From assembly GCA_016290715.1 (NCBI GenBank), contig JAEEUY010000213.1, positions 1 through 8,127 of the forward strand: DNA of 8,127 nt, given 5' to 3'. Under the pieces are notes generated by a model, which saw only the letters and a program-made list of their open reading frames with translations, had not been told where the DNA came from and made no database searches. The stretch's first letter is position 1, and each line of letters opens with the position of its first letter. The DNA comes from Bacteroidales bacterium (lineage in GTDB: Bacteria > Bacteroidota > Bacteroidia > Bacteroidales > WCHB1-69). Of this stretch, positions 1-7,285 are shown piece after piece. A program made the translations under genes and the position numbers.

Positions 1-533
1 AAAGAACCAAAGTGGTGGTTGACGACTACTATCGCACCAATCATGAGGGAATCTATGCCATCGGTGACATTGTGCATGGGCCGGCTTTAGCTCATGTAGC
101 CAGTCACGAGGCACTCATCTGCGTTGAAAAAATTGCAGGATTAAATCCCCAACCACTTAACTACAGCAATATACCAGGCTGCACCTATACTACCCCTGAA
201 ATTGCCTCTGTAGGCCTAACCGAGAAGAAAGCCATTGAAGCAGGAAAAGAGATTCTCGTCGGCAAATTCCCTTTCACTGCTTCGGGCAAAGCTACCGCTT
301 CCGGTAACAGAGATGGTATGGTGAAGATGATTTTTGATAAAAATACCGATGAAATCTTAGGATGCCACCTCATTGGAGAAAATGTTACAGAAATGATTTC
401 CGGACTCGTTTTGGCAAGAGAACAACACATTACGGGAAGAGAAATCCTTCATGCTGTTCACCCCCATCCCACCCTTTCGGAAGCCATCATGGAGGCGACT
501 GCCGCCGCTTACGGTGAAGCCGTTCATTTGTAA
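1..533 (+). CDS. lpdA: Dihydrolipoyl dehydrogenase (E3), C-terminal part, 5' truncated by window edge
   Basis: This is the C-terminal 176 codons of a flavin disulfide oxidoreductase that reoxidises dihydrolipoamide with NAD+ in 2-oxoacid dehydrogenase or glycine-cleavage complexes in the cytoplasm. The reading frame is already open at the window edge (codons from base 3), so the Rossmann folds and the redox-active CxxxxC motif lie outside. Visible are the second FAD-contacting motif (IYAIGDI followed by GPALAHVASHE, about 51-110), the start of the dimerisation domain (YTTPEIASVGLTE, about 187-225) and the catalytic signature HPTLSE (465-482). In that signature the His acts as base, paired with the Glu. 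The stop is TAA at 531-533. The family assignment is firm. Which complex it serves cannot be told from this window. The next gene begins 11 nt downstream on the same strand, which suggests an operon. Confidence 0.95.
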   Translation, partial: RTKVVVDDYYRTNHEGIYAIGDIVHGPALAHVASHEALICVEKIAGLNPQPLNYSNIPGCTYTTPEIASVGLTEKKAIEAGKEILVGKFPFTASGKATASGNRDGMVKMIFDKNTDEILGCHLIGENVTEMISGLVLAREQHITGREILHAVHPHPTLSEAIMEATAAAYGEAVHL

Positions 534-544
534 TAATCTATTGA

Positions 545-973
545 ATGAAAAATCACTCGCTTCCACTACAATTATGGGAATTGGATGACAAGGGATTCCA
601 TGCAGTTGTTCACGCAAACTTGCAAGGGAAACCTATTCTCCTCCTCATTGATACAGGTGCCAATCATTCCTGCTTTGACACTCATTTTTTTACTAATTTG
701 ATTGGTAATGACAGTATTAAGGGAAGCGATGAACATAATGTTGGAATTGGGGGTGATGACTTTGAAACAGTCATTGCCACAATTTCAAATCTCAAAATTG
801 CACGTGTTGTCATTCCACCAATGGAAATCCGTCTTTTAGACCTCTCAAAGGTGAATGATATGTATAAGATGGTTGGGTTTTCACCGATACAAGGTATTTT
901 AGGGGGTGATTTTTTCAAAAAATATCGGGCCATTATCAATTACGACAACAACACCTTGTGCTTTAGCAAATAG
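545..973 (+). CDS. Small retropepsin-like aspartic protease (clan AA)
   Basis: A 142-residue protein without signal peptide or membrane segment, so probably cytoplasmic. Residues 31-42 (ILLLIDTGANHS) contain the hydrophobic-hydrophobic-D-T-G-A signature of retropepsin-type aspartic proteases, with D36 as the expected catalytic aspartate. Residues 117-126 (GILGGDFFKK), then a Y-x-x-x-I-x-Y-D-x-x-x-x-x-L strand pattern, match the C-terminal 'GILG-D-F' hairpin common in bacterial single-domain retropepsin-like proteins. Such proteins have one catalytic aspartate per chain and are expected to act as homodimers. The ATG at 545 lies 11 nt after the dihydrolipoyl dehydrogenase stop, and the CoA-transferase gene starts 17 nt after its stop, so the three genes probably share a transcript. 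Natural substrates of these bacterial proteins are mostly unknown, and proteolytic activity here is an inference from the motif. No Shine-Dalgarno sequence is obvious. Confidence 0.85.
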   Translation: MKNHSLPLQLWELDDKGFHAVVHANLQGKPILLLIDTGANHSCFDTHFFTNLIGNDSIKGSDEHNVGIGGDDFETVIATISNLKIARVVIPPMEIRLLDLSKVNDMYKMVGFSPIQGILGGDFFKKYRAIINYDNNTLCFSK

Positions 974-990
974 TTTGCCTATACTACCAG

Positions 991-2283
991 ATGTCAAACA
1001 ATATGAAATGCAATATTCAATATACTACGCCTGCCGATGCCGTTAAAATAGTCCAATCGGGGGATCGTTTGCATTGGCCATGCGTGGCTGCTGCCCCCGA
1101 AATACTTATTCGAGCATTAGTAGATAGGGCTCCAGAATTGCGCAATGTACATATAACGCACCTATATACAGAAGGTTATGCAGATTATGTACTTCCCAAG
1201 TATGCTCAAAATTTCCATCTTGACTCATTTTTCATCGGAGGAAATGTGCGAAAAGCGACGCAAACGGGCTATGCCGACTACATTCCCTGCTCCCTTTCAG
1301 ATACGGCACGCATCATTCGAGGGGGCTACCAGCCTGTTGATGGTGTTTTTTTGATGGTGAGCGAGCCTGATGAAGAGGGCTATGTATCGTTAGGAACCTC
1401 TGTTGATTGTACGTTAGCAGCTATCGAACAAGCCCGATATGTTATTGCACAAGTAAATCGTTATATGCCCTATTGTTACGGTGATGCACGAATCCCCTTA
1501 TCTAAAATCACTACCTTTGTACGACATGATATTCCATTGATAGAAGCCGAATTCCCGCCATTGTCAGAACAAGATATTGCGATTGGGAAAAATGTGGCAG
1601 CACTCATCCCCGATGGCGCTACGTTGCAAGTTGGCATTGGCAATATCCCCAATGCTGTATTGGCACAACTCACCAACCACCAGCATCTTGGAATCCACTC
1701 CGAAATGTTCTCCGATGGCGTTCTTCCCCTCATCCAGCAAGGGGTCATCGATGGAAGTAGAAAAAAAATTGACACAGGAAAACATTTGGCCACTTTCTTA
1801 AAAGGGACCCGGAAACTCTATGATTTTGTCCATCAAAACCAGTCGGTGCTGATGAACGATGTGGCTTATACCAATAATCCAGCTATTATTGCCCAAAATC
1901 CCAAAGTAGTGGCTATCAATTCTGCACTGCAAATTGACTTGACCGGTCAGATCTGTGCCGATTCCATTGGCACCAAGATGTTCAGTGGCTCGGGCGGACA
2001 ATTGGATTTCATGTTAGGAGCTGCCGCGAGCGAAGGAGGAATTCCCATCATTGCAATGCCATCCATTACAGCTAAAGGAATCAGCAAAATCGTTCCTACC
2101 CTTACGGAAGGGGCCGGCGTGGTTACTCCCCGAACGGTCGTGCACTGGGTGATTACAGAATGGGGCGCCGTTAACCTTTTTGGAAAATCACTAAAAGAAA
2201 GAGCAAAACTGCTGATTTCCATTGCCCATCCATCTGTAAAAGAATTATTGGAAAAGGCTCTTTTTGAAAGATTTGCACATTAA
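991..2283 (+). CDS. Acetyl-CoA hydrolase/transferase family protein, 4-hydroxybutyrate/butyrate CoA-transferase type
   Basis: A 430-residue class I-type CoA-transferase, expected to move CoA between acetyl-CoA and a short-chain acid such as 4-hydroxybutyrate or butyrate through a glutamyl-CoA thioester. The N-terminal half (about 10-190) matches the acetyl-CoA hydrolase N domain. The C-terminal half (about 200-425) carries VGIGNIPNAVL, then GIHSEMFSDG with the catalytic glutamate at exactly E238, the number reported for the Clostridium aminobutyricum 4-hydroxybutyrate enzyme. It is followed by the glycine-rich GSGGQLDFMLGA loop at 333-343. Length and motif spacing fit the AbfT/butyryl-CoA:acetate group (about 430-450 residues) better than longer succinate-type Cat1 enzymes. 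The true acid substrate cannot be read from sequence. It is the third gene of a tight plus-strand run, 17 nt after the protease gene. The downstream neighbour is convergent, so this is probably the last gene of the operon. Confidence 0.9.
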   Translation: MSNNMKCNIQYTTPADAVKIVQSGDRLHWPCVAAAPEILIRALVDRAPELRNVHITHLYTEGYADYVLPKYAQNFHLDSFFIGGNVRKATQTGYADYIPCSLSDTARIIRGGYQPVDGVFLMVSEPDEEGYVSLGTSVDCTLAAIEQARYVIAQVNRYMPYCYGDARIPLSKITTFVRHDIPLIEAEFPPLSEQDIAIGKNVAALIPDGATLQVGIGNIPNAVLAQLTNHQHLGIHSEMFSDGVLPLIQQGVIDGSRKKIDTGKHLATFLKGTRKLYDFVHQNQSVLMNDVAYTNNPAIIAQNPKVVAINSALQIDLTGQICADSIGTKMFSGSGGQLDFMLGAAASEGGIPIIAMPSITAKGISKIVPTLTEGAGVVTPRTVVHWVITEWGAVNLFGKSLKERAKLLISIAHPSVKELLEKALFERFAH

Positions 2284-2334
2284 AAATGTGAAATTTAATC
2301 ACAAAGAACAGATAGCAGCAATGGTGAACCGTCA

Positions 2335-3306
2335 TCATTCTTCAAAATATTCATAGGCATCAATCACATCCAAATAAACCCCATCAAAGCCGGCGGCCAA
2401 AATACGATTCAAGTAACTATCCCCACTACCACAAATAATATCCTGCCACTCTTTATACCAATAACAAACCTTATAATTTCCACTCCACGCCGAATTTTCC
2501 TTATCCATCCATTCCGGCCGGTGTTTGTTCCACGAAGATTGCCAATAATAGCGATAATCTTCCGCCTCCCCTATAGACATATAACCCATCACTAACCTGC
2601 GCCCTCCATTGGCTTTATGACGCAACCGTTCAACTTCAACCGCATTAAAGGCAACCTCACCATCTAAAAAAAGATCCATAATCAAAATATCATAATTGGT
2701 TGCACAAACAGCATTTATAAAATCTGTCTTATTTGCGAATTGTTCAGGATTAATCAGATACAAAAAATTACGCGCTTGCGAAAGCGATAAAATATCTTCA
2801 TCATTTTCTTCTCGCACCCCACAAGCTGGAATTGCGTCAAGATTGCGGCGGTGTGCGGAAAAAGAAATAAAACCTTCTTGCACACAGCGTAAATAGGAAT
2901 CCTCCACATGAGACGGTAAAGCACAATAATCTGTTACCAACACGTGATTTCCCAAGGCGCTGGAGCGACGAAGATAGCCCAATAACCTGTCGCTTTCCGA
3001 TACCGGAGTAGGTTCTTCATCTTGGTAGTAGCCATAAAATAAATCCTCCTGCCCGTGACCATCGATCGCCGAAAGATAATCCCATGCAAGTTCTGATTCC
3101 GCATCCTCCCCCATGGCAATAAGTTCAATGCCATTTTGTGGAATAATTATAAAATTGGGATTACACTGTTTGGCTACACTGCTAATCTGGATGACAAAAT
3201 CGCGCATTGCTTGTCTGTAATTTGAACACTCCTGCCTATTTTTCTTTTCACAGGAGAATAAACAGCATAAAATCAAAAACAATAAGATATATTCTCTCTT
3301 CTTCAT
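2335..3306 (-). CDS. Lipoprotein of the TM1410/GH114 family (endo-alpha-1,4-polygalactosaminidase-like)
   Basis: A 323-residue exported protein. Residues 1-18 form a lipoprotein signal peptide (basic MKKR, hydrophobic core) ending in the lipobox L16-F-S-C19, so C19 should be lipidated and the protein membrane-anchored. The mature part reads as a TIM-barrel of the TM1410-related/GH114 type. It has MRDFVIQIS...NFIIIPQNG near 34-60, YDILIMDLF at 205-213, the conserved MGYMSIGEAEDYR at 240-252, and the C-terminal strand GFDGVYLDVIDAYEY at 306-320. The carboxylates in the SIGEAED and YLDVID segments lie in the acidic pocket typical of the family. Characterised GH114 enzymes cleave galactosaminogalactan-type polymers, but for most bacterial members the substrate is not established. 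The gene is transcribed away from the T9SS adhesin-like gene and convergent with the CoA-transferase gene. The ATG at 3306 is chosen because the signal peptide begins there. Confidence 0.85.
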   Translation of the reverse strand: MKKREYILLFLILCCLFSCEKKNRQECSNYRQAMRDFVIQISSVAKQCNPNFIIIPQNGIELIAMGEDAESELAWDYLSAIDGHGQEDLFYGYYQDEEPTPVSESDRLLGYLRRSSALGNHVLVTDYCALPSHVEDSYLRCVQEGFISFSAHRRNLDAIPACGVREENDEDILSLSQARNFLYLINPEQFANKTDFINAVCATNYDILIMDLFLDGEVAFNAVEVERLRHKANGGRRLVMGYMSIGEAEDYRYYWQSSWNKHRPEWMDKENSAWSGNYKVCYWYKEWQDIICGSGDSYLNRILAAGFDGVYLDVIDAYEYFEE

Positions 3307-3338
3307 ATTGTTTTCAAATATTTATTTCTTAAAAAAAG

Positions 3339-3346
3339 CAAAATTA
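3339..3346 (-). promoter_or_regulatory. Candidate Bacteroidota -7 promoter box for the GH114-like lipoprotein gene
   Basis: On the minus strand this reads TAATTTTG, an exact fit to TAnnTTTG, and lies 32 nt upstream of the ATG. No TTTG -33 element stands 19-21 nt further upstream, and the region is A/T-rich, so a chance match is possible. Confidence 0.35.
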
Positions 3347-3378
3347 ATAGAAAATACTTAAAAAAAACTTTTTTGTTG

Positions 3379-3386
3379 TATTTTTG
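3379..3386 (+). promoter_or_regulatory. Candidate Bacteroidota -7 promoter box for the T9SS repeat-protein gene
   Basis: TATTTTTG matches TAnnTTTG and would give an mRNA leader of roughly 45 nt before the ATG at 3440. No TTTG is present at the canonical -33 distance (about 3355). The divergent box at 3339-3346 leaves the two putative promoters back to back inside one 133-nt spacer. Confidence 0.35.
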
Positions 3387-3439
3387 CAAAATCATAATTT
3401 ATAACATTGTTTTTTTATATCGTTTTAAATAATAACCTT

Positions 3440-5875
3440 ATGAAAAAATTCTTTTCTTTTATTGCTTGCTGCTTGATTATAGCGTCTATCTTTGCTCAAA
3501 ACTTTGAGCAAACAAACCAATCCGAAGATCGTGGAATGGGGACACGTTCACGTACTTGGGTGGGACTGAATTCCTTTGATGTTACTATAGAAAGCGAGGC
3601 AGGACAAAAATATATTCTTTGTTTTGGAGAAGGGGACATTACCCCCGGATATACCATTGATAAAGTAAAGTTCTATTACAGGGATTCTTATGGTTCAACC
3701 ACTTATGATCCTGAATTCAAGATCAAAATTTATACTGGCGGTAATCGGAACTGGATTGGAAGGAATATACACTCTCCCTACACTGACACAGAGAATACCT
3801 ATACAACCAATGAAGCGGATATGGGCACGCTGCAATATACCCAAGATTTCACTGCCTCCGGAACAGGATACCAGATAGTAAATCTATCCACTCCTTTCGA
3901 GATTCCAGCAACAGGTGAAGTTTGGTTTGCATTGGAGACCATGGGAACTGCCTGCTTAGGAGCTACCAAAACGAATGATACAAGTACCGTATGGACCGAT
4001 TTCATTCGCCAAGCACCGGAAAACAGCGGTTTTCGTCTCGAGGTTCCCCTCTTCCGTAAAAATTTCAGCGGGGAAATCATCGTTCTCCCCTACCAATATT
4101 GTATGTCAGTGGAAGTGAATGACCAGATTGACCGCTGTGATTTCGGAGCCAATTTCTATGATCCGAATACGCAATGGGTTAGTTATCAATCCCCTATCAC
4201 ACAACAAATTATAAATTTCGAGGAAACGTATGACACCTATTATCGCATACAAACAGCTGTTTTCAACGCAGGACCGGATAGTGCCAGAAAACAATTGGTT
4301 GGTCACTACATTTTCACCGGTGCCGACGGCAGAACCCAAACTATTGACACCATTTTCCGCACCAACGCTTCTGCTCCAACCGGGCCTGGCGAGGGATGGG
4401 TTACAGGTCAATATACCCCAGGATACGCATTGATACCCATGAGTACTTTGAGAGCAATGACTTTCCCTGTTGAACTATCTTTAGTGCTTGATTTTGCTGG
4501 CGTGGAGACCAATTTTTCCAACGACACCGCACGCCTCACCATTATTGATGAAGCTTCTTTCAATGTATATGACACCCTCATCACAGATGCTTGTGAAAAT
4601 TACTATTGGGAAGGACAATACTATTACAACAGCGGCGAATATACCCGGACATTCAGCCGCGCAGAGTATGGAGACAGTATCAAAACACTTTTCTTAAGTA
4701 TCTATCACAATACTACCAATTATTTGTATGAAACAGTAACCGGTGGTTATATCTGGGATGGTTCAAGATATTGTAACTCTGGTAATTACGTAAAGTATTA
4801 CCAAACCGAACATGGTTGCGACAGTACCGTTTATCTTTATCTGACAGTAACCCCAACCACCACAGAATTACGTATAACCGCTCGCGGCGGGTACATTTGG
4901 GACGGCTTGCGCTACACTAATTCAGGGAATTATATTCAACAATACCAAAATTCCATAGGTTGCGATAGTACCGTTTATCTCTATTTAACTGTTACACCGA
5001 TTACTACAGAACTGACGATCACCGCCTATGGCGGATATATTTGGGATGGTTTGCGCTACACAAGTTCTGGCAACTATATCCAACAATATCAGACTCCTGA
5101 AGGTTGGGACAGTACCGTATATTTGTATCGTACCATTATCCCAATCACGACAGAAGTAAACGAAACCGCCTGCGATTCATACGAATGGGATGGTTTAAGC
5201 TATACAAGTTCCGGTAATTATATTCAACAATACCAAAGTTACGAAGGTTGGGATAGTACCGTGTATTTGTATCTTACCATTGAACATAGCGTTAGAACCG
5301 CCTTTACCGATACTGCTTGTGCTTCTTATACTTGGAATAATGAAACATACTCCGCTTCCGGAACCTATGAACAACATTTTGAATCAAGTGCCGCTTGCGA
5401 TAGTATCGTTACACTTACACTGACCATTCTTCCAACCCACGATAATCCATTATACGATACCATATACACCCATACTGAGTATAACAGATACGGTTTTTCT
5501 ATCTCATCATCCGAAACAGCCACCCCTGGAGAATATATTTTCACCCGGAATATTCCAATAGAAAACGATTGCGATAGTGTGGTTATCCTTCATCTTTGCG
5601 TAATCAGTAATGTTGGCATCTCAAACTATGAAAGTGCACATTTTGCCAAATTATACCCCAATCCAGCGTATAACATGGTAAATATCATATCAGAACAAAC
5701 AATGATACGCGATATTTATTGTTATAATGTTTTAGGTAGCAATGTGGCCACTTATCACAACATTGACAATACCAATTATACGATAAATGTATCTGATTGG
5801 AAATCAGGAATCTACTTCATAAAAGTAATCAGTCAAGAAGGGGCTCAAACGCTAAAATTGACGATTAACAGATAG
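3440..5875 (+). CDS. Secreted repeat protein with T9SS type A C-terminal sorting domain
   Basis: An 811-residue exported protein. The chosen ATG begins a clear signal peptide (MKKFFSFIACCLIIASIFA, cleavage before Q20). An upstream TTG at 3407 would add 11 residues that spoil it. Residues about 20-380 form a beta-rich region with Gly/Thr/Tyr-rich strands that I do not recognise. Residues about 385-720 hold roughly seven tandem repeats of 48-49 residues with core pattern Y-x-W-(D/N)-G-x-x-Y-x-x-S-G-x-Y...CDS-x-V-x-L-x-L-T, a cell-surface repeat type common in Bacteroidota. Residues 737-811 are a type A sorting domain (KLYPNPAYNMVNI..., GIYFIKV near the end), so the protein should cross the outer membrane by the type IX system and be attached to the surface or released. 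An adhesin-like role is an inference only. The cysteine pair of the repeats is unevenly lost (see the repeat entry). The gene is divergent from the GH114-like lipoprotein and convergent with the next secreted gene. Confidence 0.9.
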   Translation: MKKFFSFIACCLIIASIFAQNFEQTNQSEDRGMGTRSRTWVGLNSFDVTIESEAGQKYILCFGEGDITPGYTIDKVKFYYRDSYGSTTYDPEFKIKIYTGGNRNWIGRNIHSPYTDTENTYTTNEADMGTLQYTQDFTASGTGYQIVNLSTPFEIPATGEVWFALETMGTACLGATKTNDTSTVWTDFIRQAPENSGFRLEVPLFRKNFSGEIIVLPYQYCMSVEVNDQIDRCDFGANFYDPNTQWVSYQSPITQQIINFEETYDTYYRIQTAVFNAGPDSARKQLVGHYIFTGADGRTQTIDTIFRTNASAPTGPGEGWVTGQYTPGYALIPMSTLRAMTFPVELSLVLDFAGVETNFSNDTARLTIIDEASFNVYDTLITDACENYYWEGQYYYNSGEYTRTFSRAEYGDSIKTLFLSIYHNTTNYLYETVTGGYIWDGSRYCNSGNYVKYYQTEHGCDSTVYLYLTVTPTTTELRITARGGYIWDGLRYTNSGNYIQQYQNSIGCDSTVYLYLTVTPITTELTITAYGGYIWDGLRYTSSGNYIQQYQTPEGWDSTVYLYRTIIPITTEVNETACDSYEWDGLSYTSSGNYIQQYQSYEGWDSTVYLYLTIEHSVRTAFTDTACASYTWNNETYSASGTYEQHFESSAACDSIVTLTLTILPTHDNPLYDTIYTHTEYNRYGFSISSSETATPGEYIFTRNIPIENDCDSVVILHLCVISNVGISNYESAHFAKLYPNPAYNMVNIISEQTMIRDIYCYNVLGSNVATYHNIDNTNYTINVSDWKSGIYFIKVISQEGAQTLKLTINR
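4592..5614 (+). repeat. Coding tandem repeat array, about seven units of 144-147 nt
   Basis: Units start at the first-cysteine-equivalent codon: R1 4592, R2 4739, R3 4883, R4 5027, R5 5171, R6 5318, and a degenerate R7 from about 5456 to 5614. R2, R3 and R4 are each exactly 144 nt; R1 and R5 are 147 nt. In R1 to R6 the second-cysteine-equivalent codon lies 26 codons after the first. R3 and R5 share an exact 22-nt stretch (4928-4949 and 5216-5237) that R4 between them does not, which points to past duplication or conversion between units. All unit boundaries keep frame. Confidence 0.85.
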
Positions 5876-6006
5876 CAAATACTGACATAGGACTATTCAT
5901 ACAGAATCTGTTCGTTCCCAAACAACTCATTGAAAAAATGAAGGAGTGGCTTCTATTGCCAATTTTATGAAAAAATGCAAAGAATATGATGCGTTTTATC
6001 CAGCCA

Positions 6007-7263
6007 TCATTTTACCACAATTCTCTCTTCCCTGTATCTTCCATCTTTCAGCTTCATAATGATGACATATACCCCTGCATTCAATTGGTCTATATTAATA
6101 TAATGATAATCAGCATATTCCGTTGAAGAAGAATAAACCTTTCTGCCATTTAAACTATATAATGCAACACTTATTATGCTTTTATATGGATCGGTAATGC
6201 AAATTTTTTCATGGGCAGGATTAGGAAATACTTTTATATTGCCATCGGATGGAGGAAACTCATAGTTCTCAATACTTGTCGGTGGGGTGCCGAACAGATA
6301 ATTTGACAGATAGTTGCCAAGGTTGGCATGATGCAATGAGGCGGGAATAGAAGTGTTACCTATGGTAAATTTTTCGTTCGTCATATAAAAATCGACTGGC
6401 GTTGCGCCTGCGATAGCCTCAATTTGATTCCCAAAAAGGTTAATATTGATTTTGCGTTTATTGCCACAAAAGAAATGATTCTCAGGGTAATCGTACAGCA
6501 GATATATAAATGGCTGCAACAGCGTACTATAGCCACACAATACCACCAGATGTTCCGACTCATAGAAAGCGGCCCCTGTAATGAGACCTTGCACATTACA
6601 ACTATCCAGTTTTTCTGCGATGTATGTTCCTGGCAATTTGGGCAATTCGTAGCATGTTGTTCCTTGTTTATTCCATTGTTTAGTAAAAAGATAGATCTTC
6701 TCATTTCCAACAATAAAAGCCTCGCAATCAAAATCTGTTTGCATTGAAGAGGCGGCGAAATCAACCTGATCGGGATAAGCGAAAAATATAGTGTCAATTA
6801 ATGGGGTTCCATTTAGGAGTGCCCATTTCCCGACGCGGAGTATGTGCAAGTCTGTCCGTGTATTTGAGTTGTTCCCGAAATCACCGAAATAAAGATAATC
6901 TTCATCTTGCGCTATTTCTTCCATATCCTGTGGTGCGGTCTCCGAAACAAGCAAGGTGTCCGTTATTGCACCCGTCAGTGTATCAATACGATAGAGTTGT
7001 ATTTTGGTATGGTCGTTACAGCTCCAATAGTTGCCATTCCAATAGATAAGAGAGGATGTCCCGTCCAACGTGGAAGGGAGTTGTCCCAGAATGTTAGGGT
7101 TTATGCTTGAAGTTGGATACAAACAGCTTCCATCGTTGGTTACGGCGGTGGAGTCATAATTGGTTGCCAAAGGGTCAGTACAGCCGCAATCCTGCGCTTT
7201 TGCAAGCCCCAATAGTGCAATGAAAAACAGAATGGTTAGCAGTTTCATTTTCATCATTGCCAT
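6007..7263 (-). CDS. Secreted protein with GCTDP...DGSC motif, probable beta-propeller and T9SS type A sorting domain
   Basis: A 418-residue exported protein. The signal peptide ends at AKA before Q24. Four in-frame ATG codons (7263, 7257, 7254, 7248) lie at the start. An AAAGG 9 nt before 7257 favours that codon, but the longest form is given. Directly after cleavage comes one cysteine motif, C26-G-C28-TDPLATNY...NDGSC47, common in Bacteroidota secreted proteins and usually found in larger arrays. Residues about 55-335 contain recurring strand patterns such as LIYWNGNYWSCNDHT, DMEEIAQDEDYLYFGDFGNN and IEAIAGA. These resemble secreted beta-propeller proteins, though the number of blades and any enzymatic activity cannot be told. 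Residues 343-418 (IKVFPNPAHEKICI... AGVYVIIMKL) are a type A sorting domain for type IX secretion. The gene begins 22 nt after the antitoxin stop on the same strand, with no terminator between them, so co-transcription with the toxin-antitoxin pair is possible. Confidence 0.85.
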   Translation of the reverse strand: MAMMKMKLLTILFFIALLGLAKAQDCGCTDPLATNYDSTAVTNDGSCLYPTSSINPNILGQLPSTLDGTSSLIYWNGNYWSCNDHTKIQLYRIDTLTGAITDTLLVSETAPQDMEEIAQDEDYLYFGDFGNNSNTRTDLHILRVGKWALLNGTPLIDTIFFAYPDQVDFAASSMQTDFDCEAFIVGNEKIYLFTKQWNKQGTTCYELPKLPGTYIAEKLDSCNVQGLITGAAFYESEHLVVLCGYSTLLQPFIYLLYDYPENHFFCGNKRKININLFGNQIEAIAGATPVDFYMTNEKFTIGNTSIPASLHHANLGNYLSNYLFGTPPTSIENYEFPPSDGNIKVFPNPAHEKICITDPYKSIISVALYSLNGRKVYSSSTEYADYHYINIDQLNAGVYVIIMKLKDGRYREERIVVK

Positions 7264-7285
7264 TTGCCTTTGAAAAAGTTTTAGA

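Noticed and set aside
1476..1801. Overlapping open frames on both strands inside the CoA-transferase gene
   Set aside because: They lie fully within a well-conserved gene, have no family motifs and show the composition expected of shadow frames.
2287..2303. TGTGA-N7-TCACA inverted repeat resembling a CRP/FNR-type site
   Set aside because: The spacing is 7 rather than 6 nt, and it lies between the 3' ends of two convergent genes, not in a promoter. The stem is only 5 bp and has no adjacent T-run, so it is not a convincing terminator either.
3407..3439. TTG at 3407 as the start of the T9SS repeat protein
   Set aside because: It would place 11 non-basic residues before a textbook MKKFF signal peptide. 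The ATG at 3440 is the better start.
4592..5614. Regular 144-nt spacing considered as a CRISPR-like or non-coding repeat array
   Set aside because: Every unit is in frame within one long coding sequence, the units are diverged, and the period fits a protein repeat.
5947..5961. TGGC/GCCA hairpin followed by AATTTT as a terminator for the repeat-protein gene
   Set aside because: The stem is only 4 bp with a 7-nt loop and a poor T-run, well below a credible terminator.
5887..5970. Short open frame in the convergent spacer that reads like protein (...LFVPKQLIEKMKEWLLL...)
   Set aside because: About 28 codons with no good start, no recognised family and no continuation in other frames. It could be a remnant of a lost gene, but the sequence alone does not support it.
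6381..6797. 138-codon open frame on the minus strand inside the secreted propeller gene
   Set aside because: It is a +1-type shadow of the longer gene, whose signal peptide and sorting domain are in one uninterrupted frame. Its translation shows no domain pattern.
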